From contig NZ_CP037922.1 in the NCBI RefSeq assembly GCF_004355185.1, positions 372,001 to 436,000 of the forward strand: a stretch of 64,000 bases of DNA, read 5' to 3'. Shown here piece after piece: positions 35,747 through 44,307 of the stretch. Both the position numbers and the translations under genes were made by a program. The notes below the pieces were generated by a model, which saw nothing but the letters and a program-made list of their open reading frames with translations, had not been told where the DNA came from and did no database searches. Each line of letters begins with the position of its first letter. Positions within the stretch are counted from its first letter, which is position 1. Origin of the DNA: Hymenobacter radiodurans (GTDB taxonomy: Bacteria; Bacteroidota; Bacteroidia; Cytophagales; Hymenobacteraceae).

Positions 35747-35823
35747 TACTTTTGTATTCATTATTTCGAGTGAATATGGAAGGGAATAGAAAGTCGCGCT
35801 GCAACGCGGCTTTCTGCTTTTTA
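35747..35823 (+). ncRNA. Candidate small RNA with own promoter and terminator
   Basis: TACTTTTG (35747-35754) exactly matches the -7 consensus. About 35 bases later a hairpin AGAAAGTCGCG/CGCGGCTTTCT (35788-35815) is followed by GCTTTTTATA, an intrinsic terminator. The unit would give an RNA of about 60 nt. No -33 TTG is visible. A 16-codon ORF (35776) overlaps it but is probably chance. The rest of the 410-bp spacer (35645-36053) is AT-rich; an isolated GGGGGGCTTTTT copy is at 36015. Confidence 0.45.
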
Positions 35824-36053
35824 TAGCCTTGCTATAATGCGCATATAGCGGGAAATTCAATAACTAATAGAATTGCTCAATCCAGCTGTAATCTAAATCC
35901 GGTTGGTAGGAGCATTTTGATTACCTGCACTCGCTCTTCCTGCGGCACTATAGAGTGTGTTATCCTTGTAGCAGTTATGCGCTTATCCTAACTACCAAGT
36001 CCCTGGGTTAGTAATGGGGGGCTTTTTCAGGCCTTTGGCAGCAGTTCGGCTGG

Positions 36054-36641
36054 CTATTCTTCACCATCAGGAGGTAAGCCTACTTCTCCGTCTTTTACTA
36101 CAGGCTGGCTGTTCATGTAAGACCGAAAGGCCGACGCCACATCGCTGGCAATGGCATTGGCCTGAGCCGTTACACGCCGGTCGTTGCGCGTACGTGCATT
36201 GGCACGGTCCTGACCAAGTTGCTTTACGTACTCCTCCAGAAGCACCATAACGGTGGGCTCTTTTTCCTCCGGTACCACCCGAAAAGTGCCTACACTATAG
36301 CTATAGCCCTGCTCAGTTGCCCGAAACTGGAAGTTGAAGTGCAATACGCGCTCCTGATCAGGTCCCGAGGCTTTGGCCGCCGCCATCTTAATTTTACTCG
36401 TCCCAGTCAAGCTGATTTCCTTCGTTTCCGGATTGACCTGTATATCGGTTTTAGGCTTGTACGGAAATTTTTCCTGGGTCCACGATAGCGCGTGATTATA
36501 GAGAGTAACAGCGCTGCCATCTTCCACATGCACCTTCTCGCTGTACTCAATGGAAGTGGATGGGGCGGTGCTCTGAGCTTGAGTTGGTGAGGCAAACAGA
36601 CTTAAGCTACCTGCCAGCAAAGCCACAATCATTTTTTTCAT
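36054..36641 (-). CDS. DUF4468-domain secreted protein
   Basis: ATG 36641 gives MKKMIVALLAGSLSLFASPTQAQS, a signal peptide. The domain KVHVEDGSAVTLYNHALSWTQEKFPYKPKTDIQVNPETKEISLTGTSKI and HFNFQFRATEQGYSYSVGTFRVVP matches DUF4468, a TATA-box-like beta/alpha domain frequent in Bacteroidetes secreted proteins. The C-terminal 65 residues are helical and polar. Role unknown. Single gene with an adjacent -7 box. Confidence 0.82.
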   Translation of the reverse strand: MKKMIVALLAGSLSLFASPTQAQSTAPSTSIEYSEKVHVEDGSAVTLYNHALSWTQEKFPYKPKTDIQVNPETKEISLTGTSKIKMAAAKASGPDQERVLHFNFQFRATEQGYSYSVGTFRVVPEEKEPTVMVLLEEYVKQLGQDRANARTRNDRRVTAQANAIASDVASAFRSYMNSQPVVKDGEVGLPPDGEE

Positions 36642-36682
36642 ACGTAAAGAATAAAGCGAGGAAAGGCTCAGCAATCAGAGCG

Positions 36683-36690
36683 CAAATATA
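36683..36690 (-). promoter_or_regulatory. -7 box of the DUF4468 gene
   Basis: On the minus strand the sequence reads TATATTTG (TAnnTTTG), 42 bp before the ATG. No TTG at the usual spacing. The rest of the 36691-37098 spacer is AT-rich with no recognised feature. Confidence 0.5.
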
Positions 36691-37098
36691 GGTCCTAACC
36701 TATTGTACATTGCTGAGAGTAGTAGCAATATGTAATGATGCATGTTCCGCGTTTTACACTGCGCAATTGGATGAATAACAGTTCAGGTCAGGGGTAAAAG
36801 CTCCGCATCTGACGCTTGATACTATATAAGTACTACAGCAGAACAGCTCCCCAATTTAATAAATTGTATTATAATAATAATGTGCCTGTTGCCGCTTTTC
36901 AATGTTTTATTGACGCACAGGAATAAAGAGCTACCTATAGCAGGCGCGTGGTACGGTTGAAAGTAAATGATGCGTTGATGTAAAAATTTATTTTTCAGGT
37001 AGTTGGCCGCTGTTGCAAACAAATTTGGCATATGTTTTACTAAGCATATAAATTAAGGTTGGTAACACTGCGGTGACATGAAATTAATTTATCTTCTC

Positions 37099-37128
37099 TT
37101 GGAGGTATGGAAAGTATTAGTACTTTTG
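37099..37128 (+). promoter_or_regulatory. Consensus Bacteroidetes promoter upstream of the aaRS-like gene
   Basis: TTG at 37099-37101 and TACTTTTG at 37121-37128 with exactly 19 bases between fit the TTG-N19-TAnnTTTG consensus. Transcription should begin near 37135, leaving a leader of about 230 nt. Confidence 0.75.
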
Positions 37129-37164
37129 CGTCGTGCTCCACTCTAAGACTAACATATAATGAAG

Positions 37165-37283
37165 CGCAGAACGCCCCATAGCGCCGTTCTGCGAGAAGAC
37201 CGGAAGGTCTTTTCCCTCGTTGGTTTTTCTGTTTTTCCTATTTTTCCCCTGTTCACCGCTCCGGTTTCCGAAGCGGTTTTTTT
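37165..37283 (+). promoter_or_regulatory. Structured leader with internal terminator (possible attenuator or sRNA)
   Basis: Three hairpins follow the promoter: CGCAGAACG/CGTTCTGCG (37165-37193), AAGACC-GGAA-GGTCTT (37196-37211), and ACCGCT/AGCGGT (37255-37277) followed by seven T, a plausible intrinsic terminator, all 80 bp or more before the start codon of the next gene. A pyrimidine-rich stretch lies between the second and third. It is either an attenuation leader or a separate small RNA of about 150 nt. Confidence 0.5.
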
Positions 37284-37363
37284 ATGTCCGGCTGAGTCGG
37301 CCTCCAGCAGGAATGTTTTGTGTTCAACCCTGCACTCATAGACACTTCAATCTTCAGGTCAAC

Positions 37364-37723
37364 ATGCAAGACAACCTCGCCTCTCAAGCCGCTGCCTTCG
37401 CTGCCACCTGCAACGTAACCCTACGCACGGAACCTAAGCGCATGGCCATCATCGAAGTATGGGATGCCATGTTCCGGGGTGTCCGTAAGTATGTGGAGGC
37501 GGAAGGGGGCATGGTCATGCACAATATGCCCCATATCGTGGGTGTAACCGATGCTTGCGAAAGCACCGACACGCTGTCGGCCTTCAACTTTCATAAAGAG
37601 CACGACGTGAAGCTACACTCCGGTGCTGGTGTCGGCATGGCCCGCGTGGCCCGGTTCATCATCGGCCAAAAAGACATACGCGACTGCGTTCCATTCCAGA
37701 TCGACAGCGAAAACGTAATCTAG
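37364..37723 (+). CDS. Miniature class II aminoacyl-tRNA-synthetase-like protein
   Basis: The 119-residue protein from ATG 37364 (MQDNLASQAAAFAATCN) has two stretches that look like class II synthetases of the Asp/Asn group. Residues 26-70 (RMAIIEVWDAMFRGVRKYVEAEGG...MPHIVGVTDACESTDTLSAF) resemble motif 1 and the following strand, including Pro56. Residues 84-112 (LHSGAGVGMARVARFIIGQKDIRDCVPF) resemble motif 3, with Arg94 at the ATP-binding Arg position. The catalytic core between, with motif 2, is absent. It cannot be a normal synthetase; it may be a regulatory or amino-acid-binding relic. Family assignment is mine and unsearched. Confidence 0.6.
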   Translation: MQDNLASQAAAFAATCNVTLRTEPKRMAIIEVWDAMFRGVRKYVEAEGGMVMHNMPHIVGVTDACESTDTLSAFNFHKEHDVKLHSGAGVGMARVARFIIGQKDIRDCVPFQIDSENVI

Positions 37724-37735
37724 CTAGCTGACCAA

Positions 37736-37766
37736 CAAAGCGCCCGGTGATGAACCGGGCGCTTTG
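37736..37766 (+). terminator. Terminator after the aaRS-like gene
   Basis: CAAAGCGCCCGGT and ACCGGGCGCTTTG arms, followed by CTTTT. Confidence 0.85.
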
Positions 37767-37827
37767 CTTTTAGGGTTATTTTAGTTGAGGCTTCGATAAG
37801 AGCCAATAGTTTAAAGTAAAATAAATC

Positions 37828-38706
37828 ATGCAGTTAGGCGCAGTTACACTTCAAAATCCTATCTGCCTGGCCGCGGCCTCTTGGCATCTGGACGGGCCGG
37901 GCTATGAGCGACTGGGGGCCATTTTTACCCGCACCGTGACCATGGAGCCCAAACCGGGGCTGTATGAGCAGGGCATCTGGCAAGTAGCCGATCAGACTCT
38001 GCTCAACGCCACCAATATGCGCACCGAAAACGCGGAGATTCTGGTGCACGAGCATCTGCCGAATCTGTTGCGCTACGGCGTGCCGGTGCTGGTAAGCATT
38101 ACGGCGCCGGGTATTCCGGGCTTCCGCAAAATCGCCCGCTTCCTCAAGCGCGAGGCTGGGGGGCAAATTGCGGGCGTCGAGGTCTATATCACCTGCACCG
38201 ATACCGCTAAAGGCGCCGAGATTACGCCCAAATTTGCGCGCGACGCTACCGAGGCGGTGCGCAATGAGCTGGGGCCCGAGGCCATTATCGTAGTGAAGCT
38301 GCCCCCGTGGCCCGACTTTATTCGCGGTCTGGCGCTGGGCGCGCAGGAAGGTGGCGCATCGGCCATAGCCGCGTGCAATACGCTTAAAGGCCTTCACTTA
38401 CCCGATGACGCTACCACTGAGCCGCTTATCGGAGGGTTATCAGGCGAGGCGTTGCGGCCAGTGGCTTTGCGCTGCGTGTACGAATTGGCCCACGATGAGC
38501 GGATCACGCTGCCGATTTTTGGTACGGGGGGCATTTTTACCAGCAACCACGTTACCGATTACTTGCGCGTAGGTGCTAATGCTGTGCAAATTGCCAGCGG
38601 CGAGTGGCTGGACCCGGGCCTGACCGCCCGCCTGGCCGAAGAATGCGCAAACGACTCTCAAAGCGACGAGCAGGATATGTCCCGCTCCAATCTGGTCAGT
38701 CGCTGA
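37828..38706 (+). CDS. Dihydroorotate dehydrogenase-like protein, class 1
   Basis: The FMN TIM barrel is recognisable: MQLGAVTLQNPICLAAASWHLDGPGYERLGAIFTRTVTMEPKPG at the start, IIVVKLPPWPDF (Lys157), AACNTLKGLHL and PIFGTGGIFTSNHVTDYLRVGANAVQIAS (FMN phosphate site). The substrate loop that normally reads NxSCPN is YITCTD here: Cys123 is kept, but both orotate-contacting Asn are Tyr120 and Asp125. It lies directly before pyrF and pyrE, which favours a role in UMP synthesis. Another dihydroorotate dehydrogenase may exist elsewhere; this copy could be a specialised paralogue. Confidence 0.82.
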   Translation: MQLGAVTLQNPICLAAASWHLDGPGYERLGAIFTRTVTMEPKPGLYEQGIWQVADQTLLNATNMRTENAEILVHEHLPNLLRYGVPVLVSITAPGIPGFRKIARFLKREAGGQIAGVEVYITCTDTAKGAEITPKFARDATEAVRNELGPEAIIVVKLPPWPDFIRGLALGAQEGGASAIAACNTLKGLHLPDDATTEPLIGGLSGEALRPVALRCVYELAHDERITLPIFGTGGIFTSNHVTDYLRVGANAVQIASGEWLDPGLTARLAEECANDSQSDEQDMSRSNLVSR

Positions 38707-38757
38707 TAGTAAGCAAGCAACCTTTCCACCCACTGTAACAACCTAATAATAGGCCTC

Positions 38758-39525
38758 ATGAACAAACTCACCACCCGCGTTCAGCAAGCCAATTCCTTAC
38801 TCTGCGTCGGCCTCGACCCCACGGGTGACGACGCCTTCGTGGCCGCGCGCCTGCGCGAAGTCATCGCGCAGACCGCTGAGTTTGCTGCGGCCTTCAAACC
38901 GAATCTGGCTTTCTTTCTCTCCCGCGAAAACGGCGTAGCTCTCCTGCGCGAAACCGTGGCGCTGATTCCTAAGGATATTCCCGTCATCCTCGATGGCAAG
39001 TTTGGCGATATCGCCAACACTGCCGAGCACTACGCCCAATTCGCCTACGACCGCATTGGCGCCGACGCCGTGACGGTGAACCCCTACATGGGCGACGACG
39101 CCATTGTGCCCTTCGCTCGCCCCGATAAAATGGTGTTTGTGTTGGCTAAAACTTCCAACAAACCCACGCACTCCCTACAAGATGTTGCCCTAACGCGTGG
39201 TGGCTACGTGAGCGACTTGGCCGCTCGCGTATCATGCGAGCTAGACGAGCATCACCATAATATTGGCCTAGTAGTCGGCGCCACTGATGCCGCAGCCGTT
39301 GCCCGCGTGCGCGAAAGCTGCCCGACGCAGTGGTTCCTAGTGCCAGGCATCGGTGCCCAGGGCGGCGACTTAGCTGCCACGCTCCACGCCGGCTTGCGCG
39401 CCGATGGGCTTGGACTACTCATCAACACCTCCCGCGCCATCTGGCAAGCTGCCGATGCTGGTGCCGCCGCCCGTGAATTAATGCAACAAATAAATGACCT
39501 CCGTCCCGTTACCGCTCATGCCTGA
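38758..39525 (+). CDS. pyrF: Orotidine 5'-phosphate decarboxylase, type 2
   Basis: LLCVGLDPTGDD and FKPNLAFFLSRENGVALL are type 2 PyrF motifs; VILDGKFGDIANTAEHYAQF supplies the catalytic Asp79-Lys81-Asp84 set; LVPGIGAQGGDLAATL is the phosphate loop. At 255 residues it matches the type 2 group. It converts OMP to UMP. It is 51 bp after the pyrD-like gene and overlaps or abuts pyrE. Confidence 0.95.
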   Translation: MNKLTTRVQQANSLLCVGLDPTGDDAFVAARLREVIAQTAEFAAAFKPNLAFFLSRENGVALLRETVALIPKDIPVILDGKFGDIANTAEHYAQFAYDRIGADAVTVNPYMGDDAIVPFARPDKMVFVLAKTSNKPTHSLQDVALTRGGYVSDLAARVSCELDEHHHNIGLVVGATDAAAVARVRESCPTQWFLVPGIGAQGGDLAATLHAGLRADGLGLLINTSRAIWQAADAGAAARELMQQINDLRPVTAHA

Positions 39526-39538
39526 TTCTGCTGCTGAA

Positions 39539-40150
39539 ATGACTTCTGAAACTCGTTTTGACGCCCCGCTTCTTGAGCAGCAACTGATGCAGGAAGATGC
39601 CTTGCTCAGGGGGCATTTCCGCCTTTCCTCGGGCTTGCACTCCGATACCTACGTGCAGTGTGCCCGCTTTCTGCGCCGCCCCGAGCTGGCTGCTCCGGCT
39701 ATGGCCGAGCTAGCTCAGCGCATCCGCGAAGCCGGTTTGCAGCCCGATGTAGTCGTTGGTCCGGCTATGGGCGGCGTGGTGGTGAGCTACGAGCTGGGCC
39801 GGCAGTTGGGCGTGCCCGCCATCTTTACGGAGCGCGACGATACCGGCCAAATGACCTTGCGCCGCGGCTTCACCTTGCAGCCCGGCGAGCGAATTATTAT
39901 CGCCGAGGATGTGGTGACTACGGGCAAGAGTACCAAAGAAGTAGCGCGGATTTTGGAAGGGCTGGGGGGCAAAATTTTGGGTGTCGCGAGTTTAATTGAC
40001 CGCACGGGTGGCAAAGCAGAGCTTTCTTTTCCGACCTTTGCACTGCTGCCGGTCACGGCGGCTACCCACGCACCCGATGATTGCCCGCTGTGTCGGGCAG
40101 GTATTCCGGTAGTAAAACCTGGCAGTCGGCCGGAGAAAGCGTTTTCTTAA
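39539..40150 (+). CDS. pyrE: Orotate phosphoribosyltransferase
   Basis: FRLSSGLHSDTYVQCARFL and VVVGPAMGGVVVSYELGRQLG are PyrE motifs; RIIIAEDVVTTGKSTKEV is the PRPP-binding loop; the C-terminus DDCPLCRAGIPVVKPGSR is typical. It transfers ribose-5-phosphate to orotate. Three in-frame ATGs exist (39494, 39518, 39539); the first two overlap pyrF, so the last is listed, but 39518 is also possible. With pyrF it forms the end of the pyrimidine pathway. Confidence 0.94.
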   Translation: MTSETRFDAPLLEQQLMQEDALLRGHFRLSSGLHSDTYVQCARFLRRPELAAPAMAELAQRIREAGLQPDVVVGPAMGGVVVSYELGRQLGVPAIFTERDDTGQMTLRRGFTLQPGERIIIAEDVVTTGKSTKEVARILEGLGGKILGVASLIDRTGGKAELSFPTFALLPVTAATHAPDDCPLCRAGIPVVKPGSRPEKAFS

Positions 40151-40272
40151 ACCTACCTGCTGGCTTCGGCCCGCAGGCAAGGCATTTTCGGCGTCCCGAT
40201 TGTCGGGGCGCTTTTCCGCGGCCGGTGGTCGGCCGTGGGAAGTCGAAAAATAGCAAACCTTACCTGTTCCTT

Positions 40273-43200
40273 TTGGAAAATCATCTTCATTCCATTCAGC
40301 TGCTCCTCAAGCCCGGCATTCACGACGGCGACGGACAGCGCGTAGCGGAAGCGGCGCAGCGCCACCTCGGCCTGCGCACGGGCCGGGTGCAAAGCACGGC
40401 CGTTTACACGGTGCGCTACCCGCTCACCGCCCAGCAACTTCGCGATTTCGCCGAGCAGTGCCTCCAGGACCCGGTATTACATGAGGTGGCCCTAAACGAG
40501 TTTCGCCGCGACCCCCAATTCCAGTCGTATATATTGGTGGCCAAAGGCCCCGGCGTAACTGACGACGAAGGTACCTCGGCCCAAAATGCGCTCGGCGACT
40601 TCCTCAACCAGCCCCTCGACACGCGCACTCAGCATATTTTCAGCAAGCGTTTGTATCTGCTAGAGGAAAATTTGCCCCCCGCCGACCTGCGCCGCCTAGC
40701 CGAAGAGCTGCTTGGTAACAAGCTCATCAACCGCTTCGAAGTAGGTCCCGCCGACCAGATCCGCGACTTCACGCCCCGCCCCGGCACCTCTGTCGATAAC
40801 ACCACCCACACCATCGACCTGAATGTGTCGGATGAGGCGTTGGTACAGTTATCCAAGGACAATCTTTACGCCCTGAATCTGGCCGAAATGCAGGCCGTGC
40901 GGGCGTACTATCAGTTGCCCGAAACCCAGCAAGAGCGCCAAGCAACCGGCTTACCCGCCGAGCCCACCGACTGTGAACTGGAAATCATCGCCCAAACTTG
41001 GTCGGAGCACTGCAAACACAAGGAATTCAGTGCCTTAATCAACTACCGCGACGCCGAAACGGGCGAGGATTACCAAGTTGATTCCCTGTTCAAAACTTAT
41101 ATCAAAGATGCCACCGCCGAGGTAGACCGCCAGTTGCGCGCCAACGGCAACGACTGGCTCATTAAGGTGTTCTCCGACAACGCCGGCGCTGTGCGCATCA
41201 ACGACGAGTCGCTGTTTGTCTGGAAGGTGGAAACCCACAATTCACCCTCGGCTATTGACCCCTACGGCGGGGCCATTACTGGCATTTTGGGCAACAACCG
41301 CGACCCGCTGGCTACTGGCATTGGCGGGGCTCGTTTGTTGTTCAATACCAACGTCTTATGCTTCGGCAATCCTGATTACGATGGCCCGCTGCTGACCAAC
41401 CAACTGCACCCGCGCCGCATCTTCGAAGGTGTGCGCAAAGGCATTGAGGACGGCGGGAATAAGTCGGGCGTACCAACGGTAAACGGCAGCATCATTTTCG
41501 ACGACCGCTACGCCGGCAAGCCGTTGGTTTACTGCGGCACCGGCGCTGTGATGCCCATGCAACTCGCTGGCCTTGATTCCTGGGAAAAGAAGATAGACGA
41601 CGGTGACCGTATCATTATGGCGGGCGGCCGCGTGGGCAAAGATGGTATTCACGGCGCCACCTTCAGCAGCATCGAGCTGGACGAATCGTCGCCTGCCACG
41701 GCCGTGCAGATTGGCTCGCCCATCACGCAGAAGCTGGCCATGGATTTCCTCATCCTCGCCACTCGCCGCGGCCTCATCAAGTGTAGCACCGACAACGGCG
41801 CCGGGGGGCTTTCTTCCTCCGTGGGCGAGCTGGCTGGCATCAGCGGCGGCGCCGTGGTGGACCTGGAAAAAGTGCCGTTGAAGTACCCTGGCTTGCGGCC
41901 TTGGGAGATTTTCGTGAGCGAATCACAGGAGCGGTTTACGCTGGTCGTGGAGCCCGGCAAGCTGGCTGAAGTGCTGGCTTTAGGTCAGGAAATGGAAGTG
42001 GAGCTAACTGACATCGGTTATTTTACCGCCGATGGATACCTGGATGTACGTTTCGCTAACTCCCCAGTGGCTCGGCTAAACATGCATTTCTTGCACGAAG
42101 GCGTACCGCGCAAACTCATGGAAGCCGAGTGGCAGAAGCCCGAGGCTCAGGAGCCAGTTTTACCCCCCAGCCTCGACTACACCGACGTCTTGCACCAACT
42201 GCTCGGCTCGCTCAATATCTGCTCCCGCGAGTCCGTCATTCGCCAGTACGACCACGAGGTGAAGGGTCGCACCATCATCAAGCCGCTGATGGGCGCCACC
42301 GGCCAAGCGCCGCAGGATGCCGCCGTAGTTCGCTTCAATTTTGAAAGCTGGGAAGGCGTAGCCGTGAGCAACGGCATCCTGCCCCGCTTTGGTGATTTGG
42401 ACGCCTACCATATGTCGGCCGGCGCTTTTGACGAGGCCGTACGCCAGATCATCGCCGTGGGGGGCAAATTGCCCAACCTCACGCCCGGTGATAATATCTT
42501 CTGGTCGGTAAACGACAACTTCTGCGTTCCTGACTCCGATTTTCACCCCGTCACGAACCCCGACGGTAAGCAGAAGCTGGCTAAACTCGTGCACATGTGC
42601 CAGGCCCTGCGCGACGCCACCGCTGCCTACTGCATCCCGCTCACCAGCGGCAAGGACAGCATGAAAAACGACTTCAAGGCCGATGGCGTGAAGATTTCGG
42701 TGCCACCCACGGTCCTGTATTCGATGACAGCTAAAATCGAAGATGTGCGCCGCACCGTCACTAGCGACTTCAAGCAAGCCGGCGACGTGGTGTATCTGCT
42801 GGGCCGCACCTACGATGAGCTTGGCGGCTCCGAGTTTTACCAACTATATCAGGAGTTGGGCGCCAATGTGCCGCAAGTGCGCTTCGCGGAGGCCAAGGAG
42901 CTGTACACCCTCATGGGCCAAGCCAACGACCAGCAGCTCATCCAATCCTGCCACGACCTTTCCGACGGTGGCCTGGCCGTTGCGCTGGCCGAAGCAACCT
43001 TCGGGGACGGGCTGGGGGCCAAAATTGAGCTAAACGGCGAGTTGCCGCTGCCCGCCCAGCTCTTCTCCGAGTCGCACTCCCGCTTCGTAGCCACCGTGGC
43101 GCCAGAAGACGTGGTAGCATTTGAGCAGCTGCTCGGAGAAAAAGCCACCCGCTTGGGTGTGGTTACCAACGACAACTTCTTGCTGGTAAGTCACCAAGGC

Positions 43201-43308
43201 CAACTCGTGATAGAAGCCGACACGGAAGAGCTGCGCCAGACCTGGACCAACGGCCCAGTGAATCAAACAATCGGTTTTGGCGAACACGTAATGGGGGAGG
43301 GGAAATGA
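40273..43308 (+). CDS. purL: Phosphoribosylformylglycinamidine synthase, PurS-PurL fusion without glutaminase
   Basis: The frame is open from 40081, but conserved sequence begins at TTG 40273 (ENHLHSIQLLLKPGIHDGDG). Residues 1-75 and 120-160 look like two PurS-like repeats (HDGDGQRVAEAAQRHLG... and FSKRLYLLEENLPPADLRRLAEELLGN). Then come TDCELEIIAQTWSEHCKHKEF, KVETHNSPSAIDPYGGA, RDPLATGIGGARLL and STDNGAGGLSSSVGELAG, the FGAM synthase core with two AIR-synthase-like halves. The glutaminase domain of long PurL proteins is missing and is supplied by purQ, which overlaps the stop (ATGA). It makes FGAM from FGAR. A weak hairpin sits before the start. Confidence 0.93.
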   Translation: MENHLHSIQLLLKPGIHDGDGQRVAEAAQRHLGLRTGRVQSTAVYTVRYPLTAQQLRDFAEQCLQDPVLHEVALNEFRRDPQFQSYILVAKGPGVTDDEGTSAQNALGDFLNQPLDTRTQHIFSKRLYLLEENLPPADLRRLAEELLGNKLINRFEVGPADQIRDFTPRPGTSVDNTTHTIDLNVSDEALVQLSKDNLYALNLAEMQAVRAYYQLPETQQERQATGLPAEPTDCELEIIAQTWSEHCKHKEFSALINYRDAETGEDYQVDSLFKTYIKDATAEVDRQLRANGNDWLIKVFSDNAGAVRINDESLFVWKVETHNSPSAIDPYGGAITGILGNNRDPLATGIGGARLLFNTNVLCFGNPDYDGPLLTNQLHPRRIFEGVRKGIEDGGNKSGVPTVNGSIIFDDRYAGKPLVYCGTGAVMPMQLAGLDSWEKKIDDGDRIIMAGGRVGKDGIHGATFSSIELDESSPATAVQIGSPITQKLAMDFLILATRRGLIKCSTDNGAGGLSSSVGELAGISGGAVVDLEKVPLKYPGLRPWEIFVSESQERFTLVVEPGKLAEVLALGQEMEVELTDIGYFTADGYLDVRFANSPVARLNMHFLHEGVPRKLMEAEWQKPEAQEPVLPPSLDYTDVLHQLLGSLNICSRESVIRQYDHEVKGRTIIKPLMGATGQAPQDAAVVRFNFESWEGVAVSNGILPRFGDLDAYHMSAGAFDEAVRQIIAVGGKLPNLTPGDNIFWSVNDNFCVPDSDFHPVTNPDGKQKLAKLVHMCQALRDATAAYCIPLTSGKDSMKNDFKADGVKISVPPTVLYSMTAKIEDVRRTVTSDFKQAGDVVYLLGRTYDELGGSEFYQLYQELGANVPQVRFAEAKELYTLMGQANDQQLIQSCHDLSDGGLAVALAEATFGDGLGAKIELNGELPLPAQLFSESHSRFVATVAPEDVVAFEQLLGEKATRLGVVTNDNFLLVSHQGQLVIEADTEELRQTWTNGPVNQTIGFGEHVMGEGK

Positions 43309-44200
43309 ACGAGAACATGAATCAACCCGCTGCTGTCCAAGCGCTTATCCTGACGGGGTTCGGAATTAATTGCGAGGAGGAAATGGCCGCCGCCTACCGC
43401 CTAGCCGGCGCCGAAGCCACCATCGTACACCTCAATCAGGTGCTCCACGGCCAGGTCAGCATCCACGACTACGACATCGTGAACTTTCCGGGGGCTTTTC
43501 CTTCGGCGACGATCTGGGCTCGGGTGTGGTGTTGGCAAAAAAGCTGCGCTACCGCCAAACGCCCGGCGGCTTCACTTTGCTCGACGACTTGCGTGAATTT
43601 ATCGCCCGCGGCAAGTTCGTGTTGGGTATCTGCAACGGCTTTCAAGTGTTGGTAAAGCTGGGCCTGCTGCCCAATCTGGGGGGCAATTTTCAGCCCGAGG
43701 TAACCCTGACGCACAACGCCTCCGGCCGTTACGAAGACCGCTGGGTGCGGCTAAAAGTAAACGCGAATAATCGCAGCCCTTTCCTCAAAGGCCTTGACTC
43801 CTTTGAAGTGCCCGTGCGCCACGGCGAAGGCCGCCTGCTCATCCCCGATGCAGCTACGCGCCAGCACATTCTCGACCAAAACCTGAACTGCCTAACCTAC
43901 TGCGACGCCACCGGCTGCGAGGTAACGCAGTACCCCCACAACCCCAACGGCGCCGATCTAAACTGCGCCGGCCTGACCGATACCACTGGGCAGGTGTTTG
44001 GCTTGATGCCGCACCCGGAAGCTTTCTTGTCGCTCTATAATCATCCCGATTGGGCGCGCCGCAAGCGCGTGAATAAGGAGTTGAGCGAGGAAGGTGATGG
44101 TCTGAAGCTCTTCCAAAATATCGTGGAGCATGTGGCCTCGTTGCCGCAGCGCTCAGCTTCCGCACCTTCACTGCAATCAATAGAGACGCCCCTTCATTAA
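43305..44200 (+). CDS. purQ: FGAM synthase glutaminase subunit PurQ, split by a -1 frameshift
   Basis: The first frame gives ALILTGFGINCEEEMAAAYRLAGAEATIVHLNQVL...DYDIVNFPG; the second continues GFSFGDDLGSGVVLAKKLR, FVLGICNGFQVLVKLGLLPN (nucleophile Cys in GICNGFQ) and VFGLMPHPEAFLSLYNHPDW (His-Glu of the triad). Adding one G to the G5 run at 43490-43494 joins them as NFPGGFSFGDDL. The corrected run would also be a copy of the GGGGGGCTTTT motif. PurQ feeds ammonia to PurL; the ATG overlaps the purL stop. Confidence 0.92.
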
Positions 44201-44307
44201 ACCGCCCTTTCCACACCAAGACACAAACCGCTCACTGTCGTCAGGCTTCCTATTCGAAAAAGCCCCCCAGATGAAATAACTCGCAAAGCGACCTACTAAC
44301 CCCGCAG

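Noticed and set aside
35776..35826. A 16-codon ORF (MEGNRKSRCNAAFCFL) in the candidate sRNA
   Set aside because: It runs through the terminator hairpin and its codons are dictated by the stem; no sign of selection as protein.
40081..40272. 64-residue N-terminal extension of PurL
   Set aside because: It overlaps the 3' end of pyrE in another frame and a weak hairpin; PurS-like sequence begins only at the TTG at 40273.
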